NCBI GenBank assembly: GCA_027563145.1
Contig: CP071306.1
Coordinates: 2,418,001 to 2,482,000, forward strand
Direction of reading: 5' to 3'
Source: Halocatena halophila
Lineage (GTDB): Archaea; Halobacteriota; Halobacteria; Halobacteriales; Haloarculaceae
DNA length: 64,000 nucleotides
Shown here: one piece after another, positions 8,258 through 16,442 of the stretch
How positions within the stretch are numbered: the stretch's first letter is position 1
How the letters are laid out: each line of letters starts with the position of its first letter
The notes under the pieces: model-generated
What the model was told of the DNA's origin: nothing
Database searches by the model: none
What the model saw: only the letters and a program-made list of their open reading frames with translations
Translations under genes and position numbers: made by a program

Positions 8258-9877
8258 ATGGCCGTTCAACAGCGTTTGTCTGGAGCGATTACGTCGCTTG
8301 ACGGTGTGATTGGTCGCGAGGAGCATCTAAATGCTCCAGCGATCGTCGTTCGACCGGACGCAGTCCAGTCGGTGCTCAACCGGTTGCGATCAGAATTCGA
8401 TCACTGTGCCTGCGTGACCGCACAGGAGTATCAGGACCGCTTCGAGACGATCTATCACCTCAGGCGGTATGATGAACCGACGACGGAGCTCTCGGTCATC
8501 GTTCCAACGACGGTCGAAGGTCCGCACAGTCAGAGCGCGTCAGCCGTGTATCCAACCGCAGAGTGGCACGAACGCGAGGCCTACGACCTCCTCGGGATCG
8601 ACTACGACGGCCATCCTGATCTGCGCCGGATCCTCCTCCCAGAAACGTGGGTTGGCCATCCGTTGCGATCGAGCTACGATCAAGAACAGCCACAGATCGT
8701 CACGCTCTCAGAACACGACAATCCCCTGGAGGACGATCGTGCGCTGGGATCGGACACGATGGTGATCAATGTTGGTCCGCATCATCCAGCAACCCACGGC
8801 GTGCTCCATTTGCTCGTAACGCTTGATGGGGAACAGGTCGTGGGTGTCGAGCCACAGCTCGGCTATATCCACCGCTGTGAAGAGCAACTGTGTCAGTCAG
8901 GGACGTATCGCCACCAGATCATGCCGTATCCTGACCGCTGGGACTGGGGTGGTGGCGGACTTTTGAACGAATGGGCGTACGCGCGTGTGGCCGAGGAGCT
9001 TGCGGATCTCTCCGTTCCAGAATACGCACAGGTGATCCGGACGATGAGCGCGGAGCTCTCACGGATGTTGTCGCACTTTCTTGCCATTGGGACGTACGCG
9101 CTCGACGTGGTTGGCGAGTTCACCGCAGTGTTTATGTACGCAATCCGTGACCGTGAGCAGATCCAGTCGCTTCTCGAAGCGCTCACCGGACAGCGTTTGA
9201 TGTTCAATTACTTTCGGCTTGGCGGCGTGGCGTGGGATCTTCCCGAACCGAGAGAGGAATTTTTCGAGGGGGTTCGAACGTTTCTGGAGACGCTCCCGGA
9301 AAAAATCGAGGAGTACGACGATTTGTTGGCGCACAATGAGATCTTTCAGCGTCGCTGTGTCGACACTGGAGTACTCGATGCTTCGACAGCGAAATCGTTC
9401 GGCTGTACGGGGCCAGTCGCCAGAGCTTCGGGGATCGATTACGATCTCCGGCGTGACGATCCATACGGCTACTACGAGTCGCTCGACTGGGAGGTCATTA
9501 CGGCAAGTGCTGGAGACAACTTCTCGCGCGTGCTCGTCCGGCTTCGAGAGATCGAACAGAGCGCACGGATCGTCGAGCAGTGTGTCGAGCTGCTCGAATC
9601 GTGGCCAGCAGCCGATCGAACGATCCAGTCGAACGTTCCTCGAACGATCAAACCACCCGTGGATGCCGAGTGTTATCGCGCTGTGGCGGCTGCCAAGGGA
9701 GAACTCGGCATTTACATCCGCAGCGACGGGACCGACACGCCGGCGCGGTTCAAAATCCGAGGGCCGTCGTTCAGCCACCTCCAGGCGCTCGAATCGATGG
9801 CCACTGGCGAGTACGTCGCCGATCTGATCGCTACGCTCGGAAGTCTCGATACGATCATGGGCGAAGTCGATCGCTGA
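8258..9877 (+). CDS. nuoCD: Solitary NuoCD/FpoCD fusion, NADH dehydrogenase-like complex subunit
   Basis: A 539-residue fusion of the 30-kDa (NuoC) and 49-kDa (NuoD) subunits of complex I-type enzymes. The NuoC part ends with the signature EREAYDLLGIDYDGHPDLRR and GHPLR. The NuoD part starts near residue 166 with NVGPHHPATHG, whose His lines the quinone site in characterised complexes, and continues with GYIHRCEEQL, PYPDRWDWGG and SHFLAIG. All landmarks look intact. In haloarchaea this gene normally sits inside a nuoA-N operon; here no other nuo gene is adjacent. It could be a second, divergent copy or a relocated single copy. The 3' end runs into a duplicated fragment (9870-9918). Confidence 0.88.
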   Translation: MAVQQRLSGAITSLDGVIGREEHLNAPAIVVRPDAVQSVLNRLRSEFDHCACVTAQEYQDRFETIYHLRRYDEPTTELSVIVPTTVEGPHSQSASAVYPTAEWHEREAYDLLGIDYDGHPDLRRILLPETWVGHPLRSSYDQEQPQIVTLSEHDNPLEDDRALGSDTMVINVGPHHPATHGVLHLLVTLDGEQVVGVEPQLGYIHRCEEQLCQSGTYRHQIMPYPDRWDWGGGGLLNEWAYARVAEELADLSVPEYAQVIRTMSAELSRMLSHFLAIGTYALDVVGEFTAVFMYAIRDREQIQSLLEALTGQRLMFNYFRLGGVAWDLPEPREEFFEGVRTFLETLPEKIEEYDDLLAHNEIFQRRCVDTGVLDASTAKSFGCTGPVARASGIDYDLRRDDPYGYYESLDWEVITASAGDNFSRVLVRLREIEQSARIVEQCVELLESWPAADRTIQSNVPRTIKPPVDAECYRAVAAAKGELGIYIRSDGTDTPARFKIRGPSFSHLQALESMATGEYVADLIATLGSLDTIMGEVDR

Positions 9878-9918
9878 GCGATTCGAGTTCGGAGACGGGA
9901 ACGAACGGCTCTGGATCG
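9870..9918. repeat. Partial copy of acetyltransferase 3' end (49 bp, partner 11767-11815)
   Basis: Bases 9870-9918 match 11767-11815 at 45 of 49 positions. On the minus strand both copies read DPEPFVPVSELESLSD, and all four differences fall at third codon positions without changing the peptide. The partner copy is the end of the GNAT acetyltransferase gene. The copy here overlaps the last codons of nuoCD. The ATPase gene lies between the two copies. Confidence 0.7.
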
Positions 9919-10006
9919 GCCGATGTGTGCTGGTCATGTGCAAGGAGACCGATCAGCCGCTGGTCGTGGCCATTTCCAGATGCTACTTCGGCGTTCCTCG
10001 CCGACT

Positions 10007-11407
10007 TCACTCCAGAACAGCAACGATATCGGATAGATCGAAGAGCCGAAGATCATCACGCTCGTCTGCAGCTTCCTCGACGGAGCGTTTGAACCCAGAG
10101 CGGCTGAACAGGGCGAATTCATACGTCGGCTCCCCACCGCCAGTGGGTGTCCAGTCGATGTGCTCAACGCCGTCTTCGAGATTCGCGAGAACGTCATAGC
10201 CGAGGGGTGTGTTGGTAAATTTCGCTTCGCCAGCAATCAGCACTGACTCGTCAGTGGGAGCAACCACATCTATTTCCTGGTCCTTATACCACCACTGGCT
10301 GGGCACCTGTGTGAGCTGGTAGTCTGCAAAGAGGTCCGGGACTGCCTGGTGACAGAGCGATTCGAACGTTTCGCTGACGAAGTCGGGCAATTCCGGTTCG
10401 ATGAGATCCGCGTAGGCGTTCTCGCCGTAGAGTTCGTACTGTCCCTCGCGACCGTAGAGATATCGGAAGTAAAACCGGAATACGGGATCAAGAATACGGT
10501 ATCGCGTCCGCTTGCTGCGTGCCGGATCGGTGAGTGCTGGATAGTGTTTCTCGATGATCTGGAGCGTTTCTAGCCGGTCGAAGTAGTACGACGTGTTGGT
10601 GCTCTTGATGCCGGCTCCCTGGGCGATCTCGTTTCGACTGCGGTTCCCTGTGGCCATCGATTCCAGCACGGAGAAATACGTGTTCACCTCGTTGAGTTCC
10701 ATCTGGAGGACGGTTTCGGGCTCGTCGTGGAGTGGGCCATCCGGATCGTACAGCAGCTGTGTGATGTTCTCTCCAAGGCTCTGTGATGGATCAAGAGGGC
10801 TGAGATATCGGGGGGTGCCGCCGAAAACGCCATAGGTGAACACCCGTTCTTCGGGATCGTACATCGGCACGAACTCTTGAATGGAGCGAAATGGCAGCTG
10901 GATGAGTTCGAGGCGGCCATTCGGTGTCTGGGACACCCGACCGTAGAGTGGCGCACCACCATCGAGGACGTGGGTATGAATCATGCCGATTGCAGAGCCT
11001 GTGAGCACGAGCGTTGCCTGACTCTCCCCGACAGCTGTATCCCACAGGTGTTGGATGACCGATGGAAGCCCCTCGTTCGATTCAATGAGATATGGGAATT
11101 CGTCGATGACGATGATGGCATCCCTGTCGGTGAGGTACGTTAAGAGCGGTTCCCATTCCTCTTTGATAGCCGTGATGTCTGGGTAGTTCGTCGCTGCTGC
11201 CTCGACGAACCGTCTAAGCTGTGTCGTCGCAGTTCCCTGGACTGCCTGATAGTACACGGCATCATCGCGGTCGGCAATCGATTGACGGACAAGCTCGCTC
11301 TTTCCGATCTGGCGACGCCCATAGATAATTGCGAGTTCTGCAGCGTTACTCTCATACAGGGTCTGCAACCGATCGAGTTCATCGATACGATTGACGAACT
11401 GATCCAT
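10007..11407 (-). CDS. Archaeal P-loop ATPase with DUF234-type C-terminal domain
   Basis: A 466-residue member of the archaeal AAA-like ATPase family (PF01637 type). Walker A is GRRQIGKSEL at residues 30-39 and Walker B is AIIVIDEF around 96-103. A sensor-like LVLTGSAIGM follows. A winged-helix-like segment (GNRSRNEIAQGAGI) sits near 255-270. The C-terminal DUF234 part contains EIDVVAP and GEAKF, the acidic/ExK arrangement of a restriction-endonuclease-like fold. Family members are common in mobile or expanded archaeal gene sets; their role is unsettled. ATG at 11407. A tandem 15-bp repeat lies in the promoter, and short duplicated sequence brackets the gene, which suggests it arrived by insertion. 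Confidence 0.85.
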   Translation of the reverse strand: MDQFVNRIDELDRLQTLYESNAAELAIIYGRRQIGKSELVRQSIADRDDAVYYQAVQGTATTQLRRFVEAAATNYPDITAIKEEWEPLLTYLTDRDAIIVIDEFPYLIESNEGLPSVIQHLWDTAVGESQATLVLTGSAIGMIHTHVLDGGAPLYGRVSQTPNGRLELIQLPFRSIQEFVPMYDPEERVFTYGVFGGTPRYLSPLDPSQSLGENITQLLYDPDGPLHDEPETVLQMELNEVNTYFSVLESMATGNRSRNEIAQGAGIKSTNTSYYFDRLETLQIIEKHYPALTDPARSKRTRYRILDPVFRFYFRYLYGREGQYELYGENAYADLIEPELPDFVSETFESLCHQAVPDLFADYQLTQVPSQWWYKDQEIDVVAPTDESVLIAGEAKFTNTPLGYDVLANLEDGVEHIDWTPTGGGEPTYEFALFSRSGFKRSVEEAADERDDLRLFDLSDIVAVLE

Positions 11408-11457
11408 ATCTTCCGTCTCTGTGGGAGATACATATGTGCTCCGGAGTTAGGGACCAG

Positions 11458-11487
11458 ACTATAATAGTCTGAACTATAATATTCTGA
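11458..11487. repeat. Tandem 15-bp direct repeat in the ATPase promoter
   Basis: Two adjacent copies, ACTATAATAGTCTGA and ACTATAATATTCTGA, differ at one base. The first is also part of the perfect palindrome GACTATAATAGTC. They lie 51-80 bases before the ATPase start and include TATA-like cores, so they may be promoter or operator elements. Confidence 0.5.
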
Positions 11488-11594
11488 TTTCTACTATTGG
11501 GAAAATCATTCGATCATACACTCGACAGAATTCCGATAGATAGCACCGAATATCCCATCAGTCGTCCTGGGGGTGGATTTCACTGGCCCGCTGT

Positions 11595-11763
11595 TCAGCC
11601 AGTAGAGGATCTGGACGCGCTGTTGCCTCGCGTTCTCATAGACGCCCGCAGCGTCTCCATGTCGTGAATCGTCACGGAGCCAGCGTCGATGAGTCGAGTG
11701 TTTGGCGGATTGAGTTCCGTGCCCCGGGCCAGAACTGCGTTCACAGTCTTTGAATGGACAAAA
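11595..11763 (-). other. Possible gene remnant downstream of the acetyltransferase
   Basis: The frame from about 11763 to the stop at 11595 reads as a plausible peptide: AIDFVHSKTVNAVLARGT, ELNPPNTRLIDAGSVTIHD, METLRASMRTR. It looks more protein-like than a random frame, but no start codon with support precedes it and the frame overlaps the end of the acetyltransferase gene. I do not recognise the family. The rest of the interval 11408-11594 holds the ATPase promoter and otherwise nothing I can name. Confidence 0.3.
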
Positions 11764-12318
11764 TCAATCGCTGAGTGACTCAAGTTCGGAGACGGGAACG
11801 AACGGTTCTGGATCGTCGGTCTGGGTGCGTATCGTCCGTTGCCAGTGCCCAACGTCGTGCCATGTGCCGTGTTTATAGCCCACGTTTTCGAACGAGGCCA
11901 CGCGTTCGAACCCCATTTGCTCGTGAAACGCGACGCTCTCGGGGTTTGGGAGCGCGATGATCGCAATGGCCGAACGGACGCCTTGCCGTTCGAGGACGGA
12001 AAACAGCGCCGCATAGAGCTGCTGGGCAATTCCCTGGCGTTGTGCTGGTGGGCTCACATAGACAGACACCGTCGCGGTCCACTGGTATGCTGTGCGTTCG
12101 TGGAACGAACTCGCGTAGGCGTATCCGAGGATATCTTCGTCGAGTTCACAGACGAGCCAGGGGTAGCGCTCAGTCGTGCGCTCAATTCGCCCTGCCATCT
12201 CGGTCGCGTCGGGCGGCGTCGTCTCGAAGGTGACGTGCGACGATTCGACGAACGGTGCGTAGATATCAGCGATTGCCCCCGCATCTGTCTGGTTTACGTG
12301 TCTGATGAGCGAGTCCAT
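11764..12318 (-). CDS. GNAT N-acetyltransferase, phosphinothricin acetyltransferase-like
   Basis: A 184-residue protein matching the Pat/Bar branch of the GNAT family: IADIYAPFVESSHVTFE at the start, PWLV, GYAYASSFHER, then the acetyl-CoA loop RQGIAQQLYAALF, LPNPESVAFHEQMGFE and WHDVGHWQ. It would acetylate a small amine or amino acid with acetyl-CoA in the cytoplasm; related enzymes in non-antibiotic producers often act on methionine sulfone or sulfoximine, but the substrate here is unknown. ATG at 12318. The last 16 codons are duplicated beyond the ATPase gene, at the end of nuoCD. Confidence 0.85.
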   Translation of the reverse strand: MDSLIRHVNQTDAGAIADIYAPFVESSHVTFETTPPDATEMAGRIERTTERYPWLVCELDEDILGYAYASSFHERTAYQWTATVSVYVSPPAQRQGIAQQLYAALFSVLERQGVRSAIAIIALPNPESVAFHEQMGFERVASFENVGYKHGTWHDVGHWQRTIRTQTDDPEPFVPVSELESLSD

Positions 12319-12365
12319 GTCCGTAGCTCACGAACGAAGCATGAAGGACACTCCGATCGCTGCAA

Positions 12366-12815
12366 TTACGACATCGCACTGTTTCGGGTGTTGGCGAGCC
12401 AGGTTCCAAAACGGGCACACCATCTCCCGACCAGGACAAGTATCACGCACATCACCACGGTAGAGAGCACCGCAAATCCATTGAATAGGAGCCCTATTGG
12501 AATTGACACCTTCCATGAACGCATCAGTGCTCCGGAATTGCCGATTATCCAGAGTGGAACGATTCCACACAGCGTTACGATCGCGACAGTTTCACCGGCC
12601 TCCTGTGCTTTGACAGCTCGTGAGTTATATCGATAGCCCGCGAGCACAGCCCCAGCGACCAGTGGGACGCCATCGACATCGACGACCGGTTGCACAAGAC
12701 TCGACACCACGGTGAGACACACTGCGAAACCGCCGATAACCGCCGCTTCCCGATGAGCGGGATCCGTCAAACGAGCGCGAATAGCAAGCACTCGATAGTG
12801 GAGGGCACTGGGCAT
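12366..12815 (-). CDS. Four-helix membrane protein, DUF5518-like, unknown function
   Basis: A 149-residue protein with hydrophobic segments near residues 25-45, 48-62, 76-92 and 105-130. The loop VDGVPLVAGAVLAGYRYNSRA, just after the first helix, recalls the short glycine-rich membrane repeats of haloarchaeal DUF5518-type proteins; that resemblance is weak. ATG at 12815. There is no enzyme motif, and no neighbour indicates a function. Confidence 0.5.
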   Translation of the reverse strand: MPSALHYRVLAIRARLTDPAHREAAVIGGFAVCLTVVSSLVQPVVDVDGVPLVAGAVLAGYRYNSRAVKAQEAGETVAIVTLCGIVPLWIIGNSGALMRSWKVSIPIGLLFNGFAVLSTVVMCVILVLVGRWCARFGTWLANTRNSAMS

Positions 12816-12980
12816 ACGCGAACATGGATGAATCCTCTCACAGATGGAAAACTGTTATGAGTAATAGGGCGGGTACAACCCATTCTGTTCGAGATCGTTG
12901 GATGGTTGTTCCGAGTAGATTGCCGGCGTTGTGCATGCCGGGAACAGATTCAAATAGTCGTGCGCTCTGTGCATAGTCCA

Positions 12981-13577
12981 ATGAACGAAAAGACCGCCGA
13001 GCTCCGCGATATCTTCATGGAGGTAACCGATGACGACACCATCACCGAAACCCAGGAGGAAACGCGGGGATCGCTCGCCGAGGACGAACAAGAGATCACA
13101 GAAAAGCTTCGTGGGGCGATCGAACGCATGCGCGATGATCTCCCGTTCGACACAGACCTGTCTATCGACGAGTACGAATCGGTTGTTCGGGGGTTCTACG
13201 ACGACAACGGGGACACAGCAATAGCCGATCGGCTAGCGATCGATAAGGAGACCGTTCTCGATGCTCGCCACGATCTCCATCTCGTTCGCGACGCAGAACT
13301 CGACGTGGCGTTCGACGACGAACGGTTCCGTGAGCTGTACACGGCCGATGAATCCATCGCGGAGATAGCTTCTGCGCCCGAGATCGACGACGAGACGGCA
13401 CGGGAGTTCCGTGCGGTGCTCGAAACACAGATGGCGAACCGCCGAGTGAACGGCCGATACACCGACGAATTCGAAGAGCTACTCACCGACGCCGACCTCG
13501 AAGAACGGACCGAAGATGTTACCGAATCTGGCCTCGATGAAGCCACCGAGGGGATGGAGACGAACGTTTCGATGTGA
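12981..13577 (+). CDS. Conditioned medium-induced protein 4 (Cmi4)-like
   Basis: A 198-residue, strongly acidic soluble protein. It begins MNEKTAELRDIFMEVTDDDT and contains a helix-turn-helix-like segment (DTAIADRLAIDKETVLDARHDLHL) around residues 80-105, as in the haloarchaeal Cmi4 family, which was named for induction by spent medium. The ATG at 12981 starts the conserved sequence; the open frame upstream is Cys/Arg-rich and not protein-like. It could be a small DNA-binding regulator, but no target is known. It is convergent with the MFS gene, 9 bases apart. Confidence 0.75.
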   Translation: MNEKTAELRDIFMEVTDDDTITETQEETRGSLAEDEQEITEKLRGAIERMRDDLPFDTDLSIDEYESVVRGFYDDNGDTAIADRLAIDKETVLDARHDLHLVRDAELDVAFDDERFRELYTADESIAEIASAPEIDDETAREFRAVLETQMANRRVNGRYTDEFEELLTDADLEERTEDVTESGLDEATEGMETNVSM

Positions 13578-13586
13578 GCACTTCCG

Positions 13587-14873
13587 TTATTCGTCCTTGA
13601 AGTCGTCCTCCAGCCCGAACGTAGTGGCGGTCATGGTATCTACCGATGGGAGCCGACGGAGTGGCGTTCTGAGTGTGTAGTAACACCCACTGAATCCGTA
13701 GCCACACCCGGCGAGCGCCATCGTGAGCTCGGGACCGAGCGCCGCCCCAATTAAGCCGCCCAGAAGCGAGCCAAGTGGAAGCGTTGCGCCGGTCGCCGCT
13801 CCTTTCGTCGCGCTGATTCGTCCGAGCGCGCTCGTGGGGAACACTGACTGATTCATCGTTGCCACGAGTACGCCGGTGAGCCCCGCCGGAATCCAGGCAA
13901 GCCCGAACAGGGTGACGGCGAGTTCGGGCGTCCCGGCGTATACTGATCCGATCCACAGAGAGGCGGCGACGAGATTCGTGCTGGCAAGCAATCGGCCAAA
14001 GCCGACGCCGGTGAACCAGGAACCAGACAGCGAGCCGAGCATTCGACCAATGCCGAGCGCACCGAGCAACAGGCCATACACCGCCGGCCCGTACTTGCTG
14101 GCTGCGAACGCCGGCAACACGGCAAGCGCTACGCCTGTCGTGAAGTTGAAGACTGCCGTGCAACCGATCATCTCCACGAACAGCGTTCCGCGGAGGACCG
14201 ATACCCCATCGCGCAACTGTTCGACGTAGCCAGTGATCCCTCCGTCAGCTGTCGATGAACTGGTGGATGGGACGACCATGCCGGCGAACAACGCCGATGC
14301 AATGGCAAACGAGAGCGAATCGACCACGAACAGCGTCGTGGTTCCGACGAGCGCGATGAATAGCCCACCAACCGCCTCGAGCGCCATATCTAGTCCCAAG
14401 GTCACAGTGGCTAGCGCAGAATTTCCCGCTGAGAGCTGCTCTTTGCGAACGATTCGGGGAAGCATCGAGTCCACTACTGGCTCACAGGCAGTCGTCAACA
14501 GCGCAAGCACCGGAATCACACAGAACAACAGTTCGATCGACCGGCTATCGAGCATCGTAGCGATCGGTATGATGAGCACGACCAGCCCCTGGAGTAACTG
14601 TGCGCCCACCAGCAATCGCTTCGTTCGCCAGCGGTCAACCAGTGGGCCGGCAAATAGCTGCAACAGCCACGGCGAGAGCAACATCGCGTTGGCGATCCCC
14701 GTCAGGACAGTGGAGTTGGCTTCGGTCTGGATCACCCAGAGAATCGCGACCGTGTAGAGACTGTCCCCTGCGTTGGTGACGAGCTGTCCGGAGAGAAACC
14801 GGACGAACGTCCGGTTGTGCCACAGTGACTGCTCACTGGGTGTTGTGGGGGTAGAGGAGTCGGTTTCAGTCAT
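13587..14873 (-). CDS. Major facilitator superfamily transporter
   Basis: A 428-residue protein with about twelve hydrophobic helices. It has MFS loop features: GPLVDRWRTKRLLVGAQ between helices 2 and 3, and LPRIVRKEQLSAGNS, typical of the enterobactin-exporter/macrolide-efflux-like branch (MFS_3). It is probably a drug or siderophore-type exporter; the substrate is unknown. The ATG at 14873 was chosen because the sequence MTETDSSTPTTPSEQS leads directly into SLWHNRTFVRFLSGQ, while the upstream extension is not family-like. Confidence 0.85.
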   Translation of the reverse strand: MTETDSSTPTTPSEQSLWHNRTFVRFLSGQLVTNAGDSLYTVAILWVIQTEANSTVLTGIANAMLLSPWLLQLFAGPLVDRWRTKRLLVGAQLLQGLVVLIIPIATMLDSRSIELLFCVIPVLALLTTACEPVVDSMLPRIVRKEQLSAGNSALATVTLGLDMALEAVGGLFIALVGTTTLFVVDSLSFAIASALFAGMVVPSTSSSTADGGITGYVEQLRDGVSVLRGTLFVEMIGCTAVFNFTTGVALAVLPAFAASKYGPAVYGLLLGALGIGRMLGSLSGSWFTGVGFGRLLASTNLVAASLWIGSVYAGTPELAVTLFGLAWIPAGLTGVLVATMNQSVFPTSALGRISATKGAATGATLPLGSLLGGLIGAALGPELTMALAGCGYGFSGCYYTLRTPLRRLPSVDTMTATTFGLEDDFKDE

Positions 14874-15224
14874 CGACACCACCACGGAGCTGGTGACGGT
14901 CGATTTGGTCGGAAAACTATCCGATACGACGAACTGCAAATCTGTGGGCCTGTATGGCCGTAATACTGTGATTTCATCTGCGTGAGTGGCGAAGAAGATA
15001 CGAACTACGGACAGCCGTAGCGAATCGATCCGATAGCTGTGGCTACCGGACCGTGATTTTCGCCGTGATCACCAGCGGAATAAATGGCTGGCGATCGACA
15101 CGCAGTGGAGACACTCGTCGATCTGTCGGGCTTTGACGGCGATACTGTAAATATGTGTTGGGGGCGTGTCAGATTGTGCCATGGATGTGAATATTCAAAT
15201 ACCGGGAGGTGAGCAACGGTTCTC
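14874..15224. other. Intergenic region with a possible leaderless micro-ORF
   Basis: 351 bases between the MFS start and the Cas4-like gene. A TATA-like TGTAAATATG at about 15146-15155 lies about 30 bases before an ATG at 15181, which opens a 15-codon frame (MDVNIQIPGGEQRFS). Its stop codon TGA overlaps the GTG start at 15225. The rest shows no feature I can support. Confidence 0.4.
15205..15211 (+). promoter_or_regulatory. Shine-Dalgarno sequence for the Cas4-like gene
   Basis: GGAGGTG lies 13 bases before the GTG at 15225. It is a strong match to the archaeal anti-SD and supports that start. It sits inside the 15-codon upstream frame, which would allow translational coupling. Confidence 0.5.
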
Positions 15225-15872
15225 GTGATCGCGTTCACCGAGCTCGCGCTGGCGGCGTACTGTCCGCGAAAACTCTACTACCGCCGGCAAAACGATGAAT
15301 TCGAGAGGGCGGCACAGCCGGGATTCGAGCTCGCGTTTCGATATCCGTCGCTGTTGGACGCAGCAACGGACCTCACCGAGGAGCCGATCGCCGTTTCGCC
15401 CTCATGCTTTCGGGAGAATCTTCGGAGCGCACGACGGCGCGTCGATCGGTTCGACGAGTTGTGTTCGCCCACCAGACGGTCGGTCTATCTCGCCGGAACG
15501 GACGCTCACGGCGTGGCCCACAAGCTACTGGCCAATCCCCCAGCACCGTCGATCGTTTCGGTCGGGACACCTCCTTCGACTGGTGTCTGGGAACCACACG
15601 CCGTCAGGGCCGTTGGGGCGGCTAAGGCGCTCGCATACGAGCGGGAAATGAGGATCGAAACGGCGTACGTCGAGTATGCGACCCACGGCGTGATCCGCGA
15701 GTTCGAGATCACTGGCAGACGACGCGCACAGTACCGACGTGCAGTCCGGACAGTCGAGACGCTCGGTGATCCACCGCCACGGTTACAGCAGCGGACAAAA
15801 TGCAACTCGTGTGAGTATCGCGAGTCCTGTGGCGTCAGAACGGAGTCACTGTTCACCAGACTGTTCGGTTAG
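15225..15872 (+). CDS. Stand-alone Cas4/Dna2-like PD-(D/E)XK nuclease
   Basis: A 215-residue protein. The N-terminus has AAYCPRKLYYRR, the first Fe-S cysteine context of Cas4/DUF83 nucleases. The C-terminus has KCNSCEYRESCG, giving the other cluster cysteines. The middle (residues 135-165) has alternating strands with RIETAYVEYAT, where the acidic metal ligands would lie, but the usual GxxD and ExK motifs are not clear, so nuclease activity is uncertain. GTG start supported by an SD sequence. Cas4 proteins cut DNA ends during CRISPR spacer acquisition, but haloarchaea also carry Cas4-like proteins unlinked to cas operons, as here. The 3' end overlaps the convergent YrdC gene by 27 bases. Confidence 0.7.
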   Translation: MIAFTELALAAYCPRKLYYRRQNDEFERAAQPGFELAFRYPSLLDAATDLTEEPIAVSPSCFRENLRSARRRVDRFDELCSPTRRSVYLAGTDAHGVAHKLLANPPAPSIVSVGTPPSTGVWEPHAVRAVGAAKALAYEREMRIETAYVEYATHGVIREFEITGRRRAQYRRAVRTVETLGDPPPRLQQRTKCNSCEYRESCGVRTESLFTRLFG

Positions 15873-16442
15873 CCAGGTGTCGATCGAATCGGCGAGCGCA
15901 CCACGTCGATGGATCGTTCCGGTTGCGGGATCGACGACCGTGCTTTCGGTTCCCGGTAGCTGCCCGTCGTCAATCACACACTCGACAGCCTCGCGAAACG
16001 TTGGATCGATCTCCGCGACCGTTCGAGCGCTTCCCGCGCCGCTCAGATTCGCACTCGTTGCGGTGAGCGGTCCCACTCCGTCGAGCAACTCAAGCGCGAG
16101 CGGATGATCGGGAATCCGTATCCCAACCCGATCCGCACCGGCAACGAGCGCGTCGGGGACGATCGAGCGCCGTCTGAGGAGAACGGTCACCGGTCCCGGA
16201 AGAAATGCCTCCATGAACGCACGCTCGCGGTCGGTCACAATCGTATACTCCGTGGCAGCCGCCACTGACGGGACAGCCATCGAAATTGGCTTCGAGCGCG
16301 CGCGTTGTTTGAGCGAGAACACCCGTTCGACCGCGTCGGGGTCCAGTGCGTCCGCACCAACGCCGTAGACGGTTTCCGTCGGATAGACCACACAGGCGCG
16401 CTCTTCGGTGGTGAGCGCGTCAATCGCCGCCTCCAGTGTCAT
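15846..16442 (-). CDS. tsaC: YrdC-domain threonylcarbamoyl-AMP synthase
   Basis: A 198-residue YrdC protein. The family makes threonylcarbamoyl-AMP from threonine, bicarbonate and ATP for t6A modification of tRNA. Visible motifs are YPTETVYGVG, KQRARSKPISM, FLPGPVTVLL, RIPDHPLAL, LTATSANLSG and ESTVVD, all classic for the family. It is the short form without a C-terminal Sua5 domain. The ATG at 16442 starts MTLEAAIDAL and overlaps the stop of the upstream redoxin gene by 4 bases, which indicates one operon of glutaredoxin-like, redoxin and YrdC genes. Confidence 0.9.
   Translation of the reverse strand: MTLEAAIDALTTEERACVVYPTETVYGVGADALDPDAVERVFSLKQRARSKPISMAVPSVAAATEYTIVTDRERAFMEAFLPGPVTVLLRRRSIVPDALVAGADRVGIRIPDHPLALELLDGVGPLTATSANLSGAGSARTVAEIDPTFREAVECVIDDGQLPGTESTVVDPATGTIHRRGALADSIDTWLTEQSGEQ

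Noticed and set aside
9059..9943. A 294-codon frame antisense to nuoCD
   Set aside because: It mirrors the NuoD coding sequence and has no motif; only the short duplicated acetyltransferase tail at its end, in another frame, is meaningful.
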